Assembly: GCF_042665075.1 (NCBI RefSeq)
Contig: NZ_JBHTBR010000002.1
Location: 434,001-498,000 of the forward strand
DNA: 64,000 bases
From: Hirschia litorea
GTDB lineage: Bacteria; Pseudomonadota; Alphaproteobacteria; Caulobacterales; Hyphomonadaceae
Direction: 5' to 3'
Part shown: positions 9,576 to 18,229 of the stretch, in pieces
Numbering within the stretch: position 1 is the first letter of the stretch
Layout of the letters: every line of letters begins with the position of its first letter
Translations under genes and position numbers: made by a program
Notes under the pieces: generated by a model
The model's database searches: none
The model's input: the letters and a program-made list of their open reading frames with translations, nothing else
Told to the model about the DNA's origin: nothing

Positions 9576-9995
9576 TCAGGAAAAGAGAGGGGGGCCGCGT
9601 GCCGGAAGTGGCGCTGAAACAACTTTGTGATTAGGAGGCCCACGAACAGGTGGGCGTATGTGTGTAATCTTTGAGTAGGAAACTATTTGATTGTATGCGA
9701 GTGGGCTAGCTGCAACAAAAAGAGGCGTCGCCATGGCAAATGGACAATTTGCAATGGCACTATCTTCATCAGATGGCACATGAAGCGGAACTTCTTCCAA
9801 TTCGGAATGATCTAAGCTTGGTAGTTTCCCACTATCAGGATCCCAATAAACCATTCGACCAGAACAAAGCTGAATTGTAATATCGCCCGTTGCAGCATCG
9901 GGTGTCAGCATCCAACCTACCGGCACTACAGCGCGCAGCATTATAGCTATAAAAGCTATGCTTACAAAAATGCGCTGAAGTGCAGAGAAAGCCAT
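9576..9995 (-). CDS. DUF2946-like small protein
   Basis: Protein of 139 residues, function unknown. It starts with a hydrophobic segment (about 5-24) followed by VVPVGWMLTP, then an IQLCSG stretch, a later ANCPFA motif and a proline-rich tail with PPVRGPP. This pattern matches the DUF2946 family, small exported or membrane proteins encoded near TonB receptors and copper genes. The ATG at 9995 follows the DUF389 gene stop by three bases, and the gene is 68 bases ahead of the TonB receptor start, so the three are one operon. The two cysteines in LCSG and NCPF could bind a metal; this is inference. Confidence 0.75.
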   Translation of the reverse strand: MAFSALQRIFVSIAFIAIMLRAVVPVGWMLTPDAATGDITIQLCSGRMVYWDPDSGKLPSLDHSELEEVPLHVPSDEDSAIANCPFAMATPLFVAASPLAYNQIVSYSKITHIRPPVRGPPNHKVVSAPLPARGPPLFS

Positions 9996-9998
9996 CAA

Positions 9999-11636
9999 TT
10001 AGTCTTCTCTTGCCGGGCGTATCAACACAGACTGGAAGCGTAATCGACCAAAAGCGCGTTCGTCGGAATTTTGGTTGAATGCACGATATTCGCCAACAGG
10101 ACGTGCATTGATACCTGCTTCGCGAAGTATGGCTGCAGCTGCTTCAGCACGTTGATAGGCTAGAGCATTATTATCGAAACGCTGAACATCGCCTGACGTA
10201 GATGCATACCCTACAACTTCCACGGTTCCCACTTCCCACTTGTTTAGAGCCCAGACACAATCGCCAATCACTTTCAGCGCAGCTTCTGTTAACTCCGACT
10301 TTCCTTCGTTAAAAGCAATAAGTGGTAGTTCTGTTATGGGGGGATTTATTGTCACACCCCAGTCTGGAAAATTGGTTGCCATGGCGGTTTCCGAAGCGCG
10401 CCATGCAGAGATCGGAAAGTCCGAAGATGCTGCACCATAAAAAGTAGCGCTTTGTGTTGTTGCTTGGATGTCAGCTGCTTTAACTGGGAAAGATGCGGCG
10501 TTACGGATTTCGTTTTCTGTGCGTCTTTCTTCAGCTAGATTTTTAAAACTGTTGAGTTCTGCCCGTAAAGGCGCTGCCAATGACGATTCTGCTAATTTTA
10601 AGAATTTGAACTGCTGCACATCCTGATCTTCATTTACTAGAATTTGGTCTAGATCTATGGAAACTGCGCGGCCTAGGCGAGTAGAGAGGGTGTCCTCCAA
10701 TTTCTTTTCTGCACTCTGGTCGCGGTTGCGCGTTAAAACGGTAGCCTCAACTGCTATCGGCCCAGACCTCGGGAAACCAATCGACATATCTGAAACACGT
10801 GCTTGGCCGGTCTGAAATGGCTCTGTAAGAGATTCTTTGACAGTGTGAGTGACGTTTGTTTCGTAGGCAATATCTCTTAGTGCAACGACAAGCGGAACGG
10901 AAAGGGCACCAAAAACAAGTAGGATAAGTCCTGTCTGCCAAACTGTCATTGTACGTCCGTGCTCACGGCCAAAACCATGCAATCGAGACAACAGGGTAAC
11001 TGAAAGTGCTATTGCGAGTAGGTTGGTCATAAAGAGGAAGAATGCACCACCGGCTACTTGCGTTGCGCCAACGGCAATCCCATACCCAGCGACCGCAAGG
11101 GGGGGCATTAGGGCGGTTGCGATTGCAACACCAACTATTGTTTCTCCCTTTTTGTGAATGACTGCATAACCACCGGCTAGACCCGAAAAAATTGCGACAA
11201 GTAGGTCAAAAAAGTTCGGGCGAGTACGGGCAAGTATTTCAGGAGTTGCCTCGGTTAGCGGCGATAGTTTGACAATAATAATTGAAATTGTAAGCGCACT
11301 AAGAACACCGCAGGCCATGGAAAATACGGAACGCCTTAGAGCGATGAGGTCCAATGTGCTCAGGGAAAAACCCATTAGCATTATTGGTCCCATCAGGGGT
11401 GAGATGAGCATGGCACCGATTATGACTGCAGGTGATGAGAGAAGGAGGCCAAGTGTTGCAATTGCACACGACATAACGATCATAAACAGATATCGTCCTG
11501 ATAGCTGACCACCATCACGTACACTTGCGACGACGTTCTCATGATTAATGCCGCGAGAGAGCAATTTCAGCGCTATATTAAAACTTCTGAACGGAGATTT
11601 GGAGCGTTTGGGAGATTCTGTTTGTGTTTGAGACAT
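9999..11636 (-). CDS. DUF389 membrane protein with C-terminal OmpA-like domain
   Basis: Multi-span membrane protein of 545 residues, function unknown. The ATG at 11636 is preferred over an in-frame TTG six codons upstream because AGGAA lies at the right distance before it. Residues about 45-260 form the DUF389 membrane domain, with the family motifs SSPAVIIGAMLISPLMGPI and ATALMPPLAVAGYG. A soluble middle part follows, and the last 110 residues look like an OmpA/MotB peptidoglycan-binding fold: FNEGKSELTEAAL, then VEVVGYAS, then NALAYQRAEAAAAIL. DUF389 proteins usually lack such a tail. The fusion would tie an inner-membrane protein to the cell wall or use the fold for another contact. Confidence 0.85.
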   Translation of the reverse strand: MSQTQTESPKRSKSPFRSFNIALKLLSRGINHENVVASVRDGGQLSGRYLFMIVMSCAIATLGLLLSSPAVIIGAMLISPLMGPIMLMGFSLSTLDLIALRRSVFSMACGVLSALTISIIIVKLSPLTEATPEILARTRPNFFDLLVAIFSGLAGGYAVIHKKGETIVGVAIATALMPPLAVAGYGIAVGATQVAGGAFFLFMTNLLAIALSVTLLSRLHGFGREHGRTMTVWQTGLILLVFGALSVPLVVALRDIAYETNVTHTVKESLTEPFQTGQARVSDMSIGFPRSGPIAVEATVLTRNRDQSAEKKLEDTLSTRLGRAVSIDLDQILVNEDQDVQQFKFLKLAESSLAAPLRAELNSFKNLAEERRTENEIRNAASFPVKAADIQATTQSATFYGAASSDFPISAWRASETAMATNFPDWGVTINPPITELPLIAFNEGKSELTEAALKVIGDCVWALNKWEVGTVEVVGYASTSGDVQRFDNNALAYQRAEAAAAILREAGINARPVGEYRAFNQNSDERAFGRLRFQSVLIRPARED

Positions 11637-11769
11637 TGAGGTTTCCTGCGGCAAGGGCCGTACATTTCAAGCTTTATAGTCGTTGAAAACAATTCTAGGT
11701 GGCGTTGAAATGGCTAATAGTCGCGTGTCATACAAAAATAGAAACGATTTGTCAGCATGTTTCTATAGA

Positions 11770-13701
11770 CTATGGCGTCGTCTCTAAGCTTTGCACTACA
11801 GCGGAAACTTGCTCGATGTATGTTGGGCCATCAGATGCGAATGGGCCAAGCAACGGAATCAGCGATGAGGCATTGGGTACACTGTCTTGCTTCCTAAGAT
11901 TGGCACGTTCTTTACGCAAAGCGTCAAACTCTGGGTGGCTTGCATAAAGCGCAGCTAAGCCATAGGCGGCATCTAAAAGTGATTCATAGCCAGACTGTGT
12001 GTCTCTACCAAATACAGCATTTCGAGATACCGCGCTATCGGAATTACCCCAACCTGTCGCTAGAGCGGCTTGTGCAACGGCAATGTCAGCAGGAACAATA
12101 TCTATTTGATCAAGCAATTTGTTGGGCAGTCCAAAATCCAGATTATATTTCTTAGCAATGGTGCTGACGCTACTTTCCTCAGAGAGAGTTAAACGTCCGC
12201 GTGCCTTTAAACGCGCCTCTAAGGTTTGAAGTTGAGCGCGGTCTAATTCTATTTCCGTATTCATACGGTTTAGAACATCTCTTAATGTATGAGTGAAGAG
12301 CGACTTCTTTTCAGCTGGTTGAAGGTTTGAAAACTCATCTGGAAAAGATGTTGGTATGGTTTCAGCATTCTCTAGTGCCTGCTGAAGCGAGGCAATGGTA
12401 TTGGTCGCTGGAGATTGCAGTGTTGAAGTTGGCGCAAGGGAGAAAGAAAACCATGCCCCAACTGCTATTGAGGCCCCGACAGCACCTAAGCGTGCGAGAG
12501 TTTCCCCGCGATCCATTGGGGTGTCGTCCCCTTCGTTCAACTTGAGTGCACGTCCGACAACTGGTGCTGTCCATCCTTGAATGACCAATGATAGCAATAC
12601 AATAACAGCGGCGGCAGAAAGGTAGAGGTTTCCATTGGGAACCCCTAAAGCAGCTGGCAACAACCCTAGAAAAACAGGTGTTGCACCACGTAACCCTGTC
12701 CATGCGACGAAGGTCATATCGCGTATGCGGTATTTGAACCAAGAAAGCGACAGAAGGGTTGCGAGAGGACGCGCAAGGAAGATCAAGGCGAGAGAAACTC
12801 CCAACGCTGGCAGAGCTACAGAGCTAAGATGTGAAGGCGTTATGAGAAGACCTAGCACAAGGAAGAGGCTTGTTTGTGAAAGCCAAGCGATACCGTCCAG
12901 AACGGCACCAGCCTGTTGCGCACGAATAGGAGCCCGCATTGCGATGGTAACACCGGCCAAGTAGATAGCCAGAAAACCGCTTCCGCCAAAGGTTTCGGAC
13001 ATTCCAAAAGACATGAAACCAAGCGCGGCCATGAGAATTGACATCAACCCACTAGGGAGGTGTAGTTTTGAAAGAAGCATTGGGGCAAAATAGCCAAACC
13101 CTGCACCGACAAGCGTTCCAATACCGACCTTGGTAATTAGACTAAAAACCCAATCGCTGGTGCTGAGAGGCTCCAATGCGATAGATTGTGATAAGCCTAA
13201 GACCAAGAAAATAGCGAGTGGATCATTAAACCCTGATTCAACTTCCAGAGCGGCGGCAACCTTCTTTGGAAGCTTAAGTCCCGTAGCAGCAAGGGCAAAT
13301 ACTGCGGCTGCATCTGTAGAACTTACTATAGCACCAACCAATAAAGAGGCGCGCCAATCTAACCCAAAAGCCCAATGTGCAAAGGGGGCCACTAGAAAAG
13401 CTGTTGTTAGTGTTCCAACTACGGCAAGTGAGATGCCGGGTTTGAGACCATCTTTAAATATGTTCGGTTTGGTGCGTAAGCCACCTTCAAACAAGATGGC
13501 CGCAAGTGCAGCTGACGTCCAGATTAGGACTGTTTGGTCAGCATCAATGGCTATTCCGCCCGGACCTTCACGTCCCGCCAACATGCCTGCAAGTAGGAAG
13601 ACGAGAAGAAGGGGAGCATCAATTTTCTGTCCCGCTGCGCCGGCAAGTATTGCACCCGCACATAACGCAGAAACAGCAAGAATGACGATCCCTACATCCA
13701 T
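11770..13701 (-). CDS. Cation/proton antiporter (CPA1, NhaP2-like) fused to an inactive Bax/GH73-like domain
   Basis: Residues 1-395 are a CPA-type monovalent cation/H+ antiporter with about 12 membrane helices and family segments GALLLVFLLAGML-like, FEGGLRTK, SSTDAAAVFAL (the conserved Asp region), ESGFNDPLAIFLVLG and WTGLRGATPVFLGLLPA. Instead of the RCK/TrkA_C tail of NhaP2 there is one further helix (about 403-425) and a periplasmic domain to residue 643. That domain aligns by eye with Bax/FlgJ-type N-acetylglucosaminidases: IDIVPADIAVAQAAL, then GWGNS, then a NAVFG motif and a final YIEQV. The catalytic Glu of AQAALESGWG is replaced (Ala548). The antiporter part is secure; the domain assignment is strong pattern recognition. 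The gene stands alone, without an obvious operon partner. Confidence 0.85.
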   Translation of the reverse strand: MDVGIVILAVSALCAGAILAGAAGQKIDAPLLLVFLLAGMLAGREGPGGIAIDADQTVLIWTSAALAAILFEGGLRTKPNIFKDGLKPGISLAVVGTLTTAFLVAPFAHWAFGLDWRASLLVGAIVSSTDAAAVFALAATGLKLPKKVAAALEVESGFNDPLAIFLVLGLSQSIALEPLSTSDWVFSLITKVGIGTLVGAGFGYFAPMLLSKLHLPSGLMSILMAALGFMSFGMSETFGGSGFLAIYLAGVTIAMRAPIRAQQAGAVLDGIAWLSQTSLFLVLGLLITPSHLSSVALPALGVSLALIFLARPLATLLSLSWFKYRIRDMTFVAWTGLRGATPVFLGLLPAALGVPNGNLYLSAAAVIVLLSLVIQGWTAPVVGRALKLNEGDDTPMDRGETLARLGAVGASIAVGAWFSFSLAPTSTLQSPATNTIASLQQALENAETIPTSFPDEFSNLQPAEKKSLFTHTLRDVLNRMNTEIELDRAQLQTLEARLKARGRLTLSEESSVSTIAKKYNLDFGLPNKLLDQIDIVPADIAVAQAALATGWGNSDSAVSRNAVFGRDTQSGYESLLDAAYGLAALYASHPEFDALRKERANLRKQDSVPNASSLIPLLGPFASDGPTYIEQVSAVVQSLETTP

Positions 13702-14034
13702 AACCTATTCCCAATATTCGCAAATAAAATGATTCACGAATTGTTATCTTAAGGATCGATTTGGCGATAGCTAGGTGTAGATTTTTTAAAGTTAATGTTC
13801 CAAGCAATATGCGGATTAAATATGAGAGTATTGAATAGTTTGAGGGAGTGTTGATAGGCGATCCGGGAGAGAAAAAGCTCAGAAACGCGTTGGGAGGTAT
13901 TGTTGGAGTGAATACTTTTCCGTGTTAGCTGACCTGAAATGAGAAACAGTAGACTGTTCTTATGTTATGCAGACCGAAATCCTTACTCTGACCTATAGCG
14001 CTATCAAGTAATCATGAAAGAAGCTGGATAAATT
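13702..14034. other. Intergenic region between divergent antiporter and cobU genes
   Basis: About 330 bases with no gene. It must hold the divergent promoters of the antiporter and cobU. No cobalamin riboswitch box is visible here, so cobU is apparently not under the B12 riboswitch found at 21090-21246. Confidence 0.6.
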
Positions 14035-14544
14035 ATGACGGTAATTTTTATTCTCGGCGGGGCGCGTTCAGGTAAAAGCAGACGTGCGCAAGCGCTGTGT
14101 GAAGCTCTTTCTCTAAAGCGCATTTATATCGCGACTGGGCAAGCTTTTGATGTCGAGATGGAAGACCGTATCAAGCGCCATCAACAGGACCGAGATGAGA
14201 GTTGGACCACCGTTGAGGCACCTTTAGATCTTGTGAAAGCAGTTGAAACACATGCAGAGCCTGACAATGTCGTCCTCATTGACTGTTTAACCTTGTGGCT
14301 TTCAAATTTGATGCATCGTGAACGAGATATCGTTCTAGAAACGGCGAACCTGATAGAAGCTTTATCGCTGGCGTCTGGCAATATTATTCTAGTTTCAAAC
14401 GAAGTAGGGCTTGGATTGGTACCAGAGACTCCACTTGGGCGGGCGTTTAGAGATGAGCAGGGGCGATTGAATCAAAAAATTGCGGCTATGGCTGATAAAG
14501 TTGAATTCATTGCGGCAGGTTTGCCTCTCAGTCTTAAAGGTTAA
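14035..14544 (+). CDS. cobU: Adenosylcobinamide kinase / adenosylcobinamide-phosphate guanylyltransferase
   Basis: Bifunctional enzyme of the nucleotide-loop assembly of cobalamin: it phosphorylates adenosylcobinamide and then transfers GMP to give adenosylcobinamide-GDP, the substrate of CobS. The 169 residues begin with a P-loop GGARSGKS (residues 7-14), followed by the RHQQDRDESW segment that contains the guanylylated-histidine region, LIDCLTLWLSN and NEVGLGLVPETPLGR. The length is normal for CobU/CobP. It is transcribed toward the cobalamin operon on the other strand, and its last 11 bases overlap the end of the cobD/cobC gene tail to tail. Confidence 0.95.
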   Translation: MTVIFILGGARSGKSRRAQALCEALSLKRIYIATGQAFDVEMEDRIKRHQQDRDESWTTVEAPLDLVKAVETHAEPDNVVLIDCLTLWLSNLMHRERDIVLETANLIEALSLASGNIILVSNEVGLGLVPETPLGRAFRDEQGRLNQKIAAMADKVEFIAAGLPLSLKG

Positions 14545-15526
14545 GAGCCTGCTTTAGGTGCCTTTCTCCAGCCTCGTCAGCTGGCATACCAATTCTCAAA
14601 TGTGTTTCTGACCATGAAAAGCGCCGTGTATAAATACCTAATTTAGCAAGTTGTTCCCAAAGAGAATGCGCGTTTTGCGTTTCTACGAAGCTAAACAAAT
14701 CAGTACTTCCAGTGATAGTTAAACCTGCTTGCAGGAGTATGGCTCTAAGCCTTTGCGATGCGCCTTGCAGGTGTGTACGTGTTTGCGTTTTCCAAGCCGC
14801 GTCTTTGTAGACTTTGGCACCTATATCTAGGGCAAAGTCAGATATGCTCCACACGCCTAACCGTTGCGCCATTGCATTTAGAATAGGTGGGGGGGCGATA
14901 AGTGCGCCTAAGCGTAAGCCGGCAAGGCCGTAAAACTTACCTATAGATTTGAGAATGATTAAGTTATCAGCGCCAGCCTGAGAACAAAAACTCAAGTGAG
15001 GATATAGGTCGATATAAGCTTCATCAAGTATAAGCCACCCGTTCCGCTCACGCATCAATGTGTGGAGAGCGGTGAGGGTTTCATAGTTGAAAGTTTGACC
15101 ATCTGGATTGTTGGGATTGCAGAGAACAACGCAATCAGCATTTTTGTTCTCAAGGAGTAGGTCGGGAGATTCAACTACGTCCAGACCTTCCATGCGCCAC
15201 ACCTTTAAATGATCGCCATAAGTGGGTGATAATACCGCGATTTTTTTAGGTTTTATAATTGTAGGAAGTAACCTGATGAGAACTTCGCTACCGGGTGCTG
15301 GCATTATTGTTTCTTTTGGACAGAGAAATGCCGTTGCCATCGCTTTGCGGCAATTATCGTAAGCTGTTGTTGTTGGAAGATGATTTAAGGCGCTGACTTG
15401 AATACTAGCTATAGGGTAAGGCCGTGGATTAATCCCTGTGGATAGGTCTAGCCATGGCTTTGGAGCTGAAGGGAATTGCTGAACCATATAATCTAGTGAT
15501 CCGCCATGAACGAGATCTATGCTCAA
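14534..15526 (-). CDS. cobC: Threonine-phosphate decarboxylase
   Basis: PLP enzyme that makes (R)-1-amino-2-propanol O-2-phosphate from L-threonine phosphate, the linker attached by CbiB (called CobD in Salmonella, CobC in aerobic-pathway nomenclature). It has the class I/II aminotransferase fold with NPNNPDG, DEAYIDL and the PLP-lysine region SIGKFYGLAGLRLG, and 330 residues. The start is a TTG that overlaps the cbiB stop, so translation is probably coupled. It is the last gene of the riboswitch-led btuB operon. Confidence 0.9.
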   Translation of the reverse strand: MSIDLVHGGSLDYMVQQFPSAPKPWLDLSTGINPRPYPIASIQVSALNHLPTTTAYDNCRKAMATAFLCPKETIMPAPGSEVLIRLLPTIIKPKKIAVLSPTYGDHLKVWRMEGLDVVESPDLLLENKNADCVVLCNPNNPDGQTFNYETLTALHTLMRERNGWLILDEAYIDLYPHLSFCSQAGADNLIILKSIGKFYGLAGLRLGALIAPPPILNAMAQRLGVWSISDFALDIGAKVYKDAAWKTQTRTHLQGASQRLRAILLQAGLTITGSTDLFSFVETQNAHSLWEQLAKLGIYTRRFSWSETHLRIGMPADEAGERHLKQALNL

Positions 15527-16473
15527 AAAATTATCCTCGCGAAAGTTAGAAACATGAGGAGTGCGGCACCAACAAGCATTGCTTTCAAATACAATTTTAA
15601 AGCTTCCTGCAATGTGTGCGGGGTTGGATCTTTAGCTCCAAAGTTTAACCAAGGGTCATTGTGCGTTTCTGTCCCGTAAACACGTGGACCAGAAAGTCGA
15701 ATATTTAGAGCGCCAGCCATGGAAGCTTCTGGCCATCCAGCATTTGGTGAGCGATGCTTGGGAGCATCTCTTATCATGGTTTTGAAACTGATTGGTTTAA
15801 GGCTCGCTATGACAAACAAGCATCCGGTAATTCTAGCAGGTATTAGATTTACGACATCATCAAGGCGCGCTGCGAATCCACCAAAAGCACTATAGGTGTC
15901 GGAGCGGTGGCCAATCATTGAATCTAAGGTGTTGATAGCCTTGTATGCGGCAATACCTGGTAGACCTAGAAGCACTCCCCAAAATATCGGCGCTATAATG
16001 CCGTCTGAAGCGTTCTCAGCCAAGCTTTCTATTGAGGCTCGGACTATTGCAGACTCATCCAAAGAATTAGGGTCGCGACCAACAATCATGCTTACGGCAT
16101 TGCGGGCTTGATGAATATCATTTTGGAGTAAAGGCAATAAAACATTCAGTATGTGAATGTAGAGACTGCGGGATGCAATTAGGCTGGAGGCTATAACGGC
16201 TTGGGCTATTAAGCCCCAAATGTTGGGTGGCAAAGTATAGGTTATAGCAGAAGCGATACTTGTTGAAAGTGCGATCGTACTTATCGTTGTTAGCGCACCC
16301 AAAATATAGCGTGTTTGATGAGAAAATTTTGTTTTGTTCAACACTGTGTCAAACCATTGGATGATATAGCCAAGCCAGACTACCGGATGTTTTATTCTCT
16401 TAAACACACCGTCCGGCCATCCAAAGCATGCTTCAAAGAACCATGCGAGACAAATGAGCGATAAGCTATTCAA
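15523..16473 (-). CDS. cbiB: Adenosylcobinamide-phosphate synthase
   Basis: Integral membrane enzyme that joins the aminopropanol phosphate linker to adenosylcobyric acid (CbiB, also CobD). The 316 residues carry family segments FGWPDGVFKRIKHPVVWLG, MIVGRDP, SLAENASDGIIAPIFW, NTLDSMIGHR and PNAGWPEASMAGAL, with about four to five membrane helices. The frame begins at a TTG, six bases after the btuD stop; no in-frame ATG gives a complete N-terminus. With the neighbouring decarboxylase it supplies and uses the linker, so the cell can finish cobyric acid as well as cobinamide. Confidence 0.93.
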   Translation of the reverse strand: MNSLSLICLAWFFEACFGWPDGVFKRIKHPVVWLGYIIQWFDTVLNKTKFSHQTRYILGALTTISTIALSTSIASAITYTLPPNIWGLIAQAVIASSLIASRSLYIHILNVLLPLLQNDIHQARNAVSMIVGRDPNSLDESAIVRASIESLAENASDGIIAPIFWGVLLGLPGIAAYKAINTLDSMIGHRSDTYSAFGGFAARLDDVVNLIPARITGCLFVIASLKPISFKTMIRDAPKHRSPNAGWPEASMAGALNIRLSGPRVYGTETHNDPWLNFGAKDPTPHTLQEALKLYLKAMLVGAALLMFLTFARIIF

Positions 16474-16479
16474 TTTCGT

Positions 16480-17244
16480 TTAATCCGCCGCACCTTCAAT
16501 AGTAACATTCAAGCCATCCACTTTTGAATTTACACCATAAATGTCCTCAAGGCGGGCTTCTGAAAGCGTTTCTAAAGGTGGTCCGTCTGCTGATATTTTT
16601 CCATCTTTCATCCAAATGAATCGGTCAGCATATCGCGCTGCAAGATTAATATCATGCAATACAATCAGAGCTCCGTTGCCGCGTTTTACATATTCGGAGA
16701 AGAGATCCATGACTCGAAATTGGTGGCGAGGGTCTAACGCCGCGACTGGTTCATCAGCAATAACAAGTGGGGCTTGGGCAGCAAAAATACGGGCGCAATG
16801 GACCCTAGCAAGCTCTCCGCCAGAAAGTGTATCTGCATTTCTGTGGGTAAGATGTTCAAGGTCGCATGCATCCAATGCTTGGTTTACTGCATGCTCATCT
16901 GTTTCGCTGAGATTCCCCATATTCGCGCCATGGGAAAAACGACCCAATGCGATGACATCCTTAACATTATTTGGCCACGCGAGGGGACGAATTTGCGGCA
17001 GATAGGACACACCCCGTGCGCGCTCAATTGGAGAAAGTTGCTGGACGTCGATATCATTCAAAGTCGCGCAACCAGCTGATGGTTTTATCAACCCTAGCGC
17101 TGCACGTAAAAGGGTGCTCTTTCCAGCCCCATTGGGGCCAAGCAACACAACAAGCTCACCTTGTTGCAGTGTAAATGAGGCATCTTCGAGCAAGCTTGCG
17201 GTTTTGGTATTATATGAAAGGTTTTGAGCGTGGAGTTTACTCAT
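16480..17244 (-). CDS. btuD: Vitamin B12 ABC transporter ATP-binding protein
   Basis: ATPase of the BtuCD corrinoid importer. The ATG at 17244, overlapping the btuC stop by 8 bases, is preferred over an upstream start that would add 16 residues from inside btuC. Motifs are Walker A GPNGAGKST, Q-loop LPQIRPL, signature LSGGELARVHCARIF, Walker B LVIADEPVAALD and the switch histidine in IVLHDINLA. The length of 254 residues fits the FecE/BtuD/HemV group. The order btuB-F-C-D behind a cobalamin riboswitch makes corrinoid uptake the clear role. Confidence 0.93.
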   Translation of the reverse strand: MSKLHAQNLSYNTKTASLLEDASFTLQQGELVVLLGPNGAGKSTLLRAALGLIKPSAGCATLNDIDVQQLSPIERARGVSYLPQIRPLAWPNNVKDVIALGRFSHGANMGNLSETDEHAVNQALDACDLEHLTHRNADTLSGGELARVHCARIFAAQAPLVIADEPVAALDPRHQFRVMDLFSEYVKRGNGALIVLHDINLAARYADRFIWMKDGKISADGPPLETLSEARLEDIYGVNSKVDGLNVTIEGAAD

Positions 17245-18229
17245 GTCCTGTACGCCTCTGAATTGCGATCCATATGAAAGCGGGAGCACCAATTAAGGCT
17301 GCGACAACACCCAGCTTTAATTCTGTTTGTGTAGGAATGATACGCACGAAAATATCAGCAATTGTGAGAAACAAACCTGCAAGCAAAGCAGACGGCAGAA
17401 GAGAGCGCGCAGGATCGTGGCGCACCAATGGGCGGATAATGTGCGGAGCCACAATCCCTACAAAACCAATAGCACCAGCAAGTGAAACGGCCGCACCAGT
17501 TGTAAGGCCGGCACCAAGCACAACTGCAATGCGCTGATGTTTTAGGTTTAACCCAATACCGTTTGCAGCTTCATCGCCCAAGGTGAGCGCCGACAAACCG
17601 CGGCGTGTACCAAAAAGGATGGCCATGCCTATTACAATAAATGGTACAGAAAGCTGAAGGTCTTCAAAGCTGCGATTGGCTACCGAGCCAAGCATCCAAT
17701 TTATCATGTCAGAAATAGAAAAAGGATTTGGCGCAAGATTGAGCAAAAGACTCATCATAGCGGCGGTGAAGCTTGAAATTCCGACGCCAATCAAAATGAG
17801 GGTAACGACTGATTGAGTTGTAATCGCAGCAAGTGCTAAAATTGTGGTGGCTGCAAGGGCACCGATTATTGCTGATATTGGCATTGCCCAAGGGCTGAAT
17901 GCTGTTAGGCCATAATAGATTGTAAAAGTCGCGGCGAGGGAGGCTGAAGAAGAGACGCCTAACACCCCCGGTTCCGCCAAAGGGTTCCGTAATAGTCCTT
18001 GTAAGGCTGCCCCGCTTATACCCAAAGCAGCTCCAACGCTAAAAGCAGCCAATGCACGCGGCAGTCGAATTTGCCATATGACCAAAGTATCGCCGGCACT
18101 TCCTTGCCCCATCAAGGCTGCAAACACACGTTCAAACCCCAAAGGGGTGGAGCCCAAGAAACACGCAAGGACAAGCGCCAATATGCATCCGGCAATTAAC
18201 GCAGGATTTAGAATACGTTCAATTGTCAT
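17237..18229 (-). CDS. btuC: Vitamin B12 ABC transporter permease
   Basis: FecCD-family permease of 330 residues with about ten membrane helices. Visible family marks are SVGAALGISGAALQGLLRNPLAEPGVLG, GLNL near the middle, and AGAIGFVGIVAPHIIRPLVRHD near the C-terminus. The family also serves haem and iron siderophores; the riboswitch, the BtuB homologue and the cobalamin genes around it argue for corrinoids. Its start overlaps the btuF stop by 11 bases. Confidence 0.93.
   Translation of the reverse strand: MTIERILNPALIAGCILALVLACFLGSTPLGFERVFAALMGQGSAGDTLVIWQIRLPRALAAFSVGAALGISGAALQGLLRNPLAEPGVLGVSSSASLAATFTIYYGLTAFSPWAMPISAIIGALAATTILALAAITTQSVVTLILIGVGISSFTAAMMSLLLNLAPNPFSISDMINWMLGSVANRSFEDLQLSVPFIVIGMAILFGTRRGLSALTLGDEAANGIGLNLKHQRIAVVLGAGLTTGAAVSLAGAIGFVGIVAPHIIRPLVRHDPARSLLPSALLAGLFLTIADIFVRIIPTQTELKLGVVAALIGAPAFIWIAIQRRTGHE

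Noticed and set aside
13130..13732. Open frame of 200 residues on the plus strand
   Set aside because: It is antisense to the antiporter membrane domain, has an odd Ala/Ser/Thr/Arg-rich composition and no family pattern; the minus-strand gene is clear.
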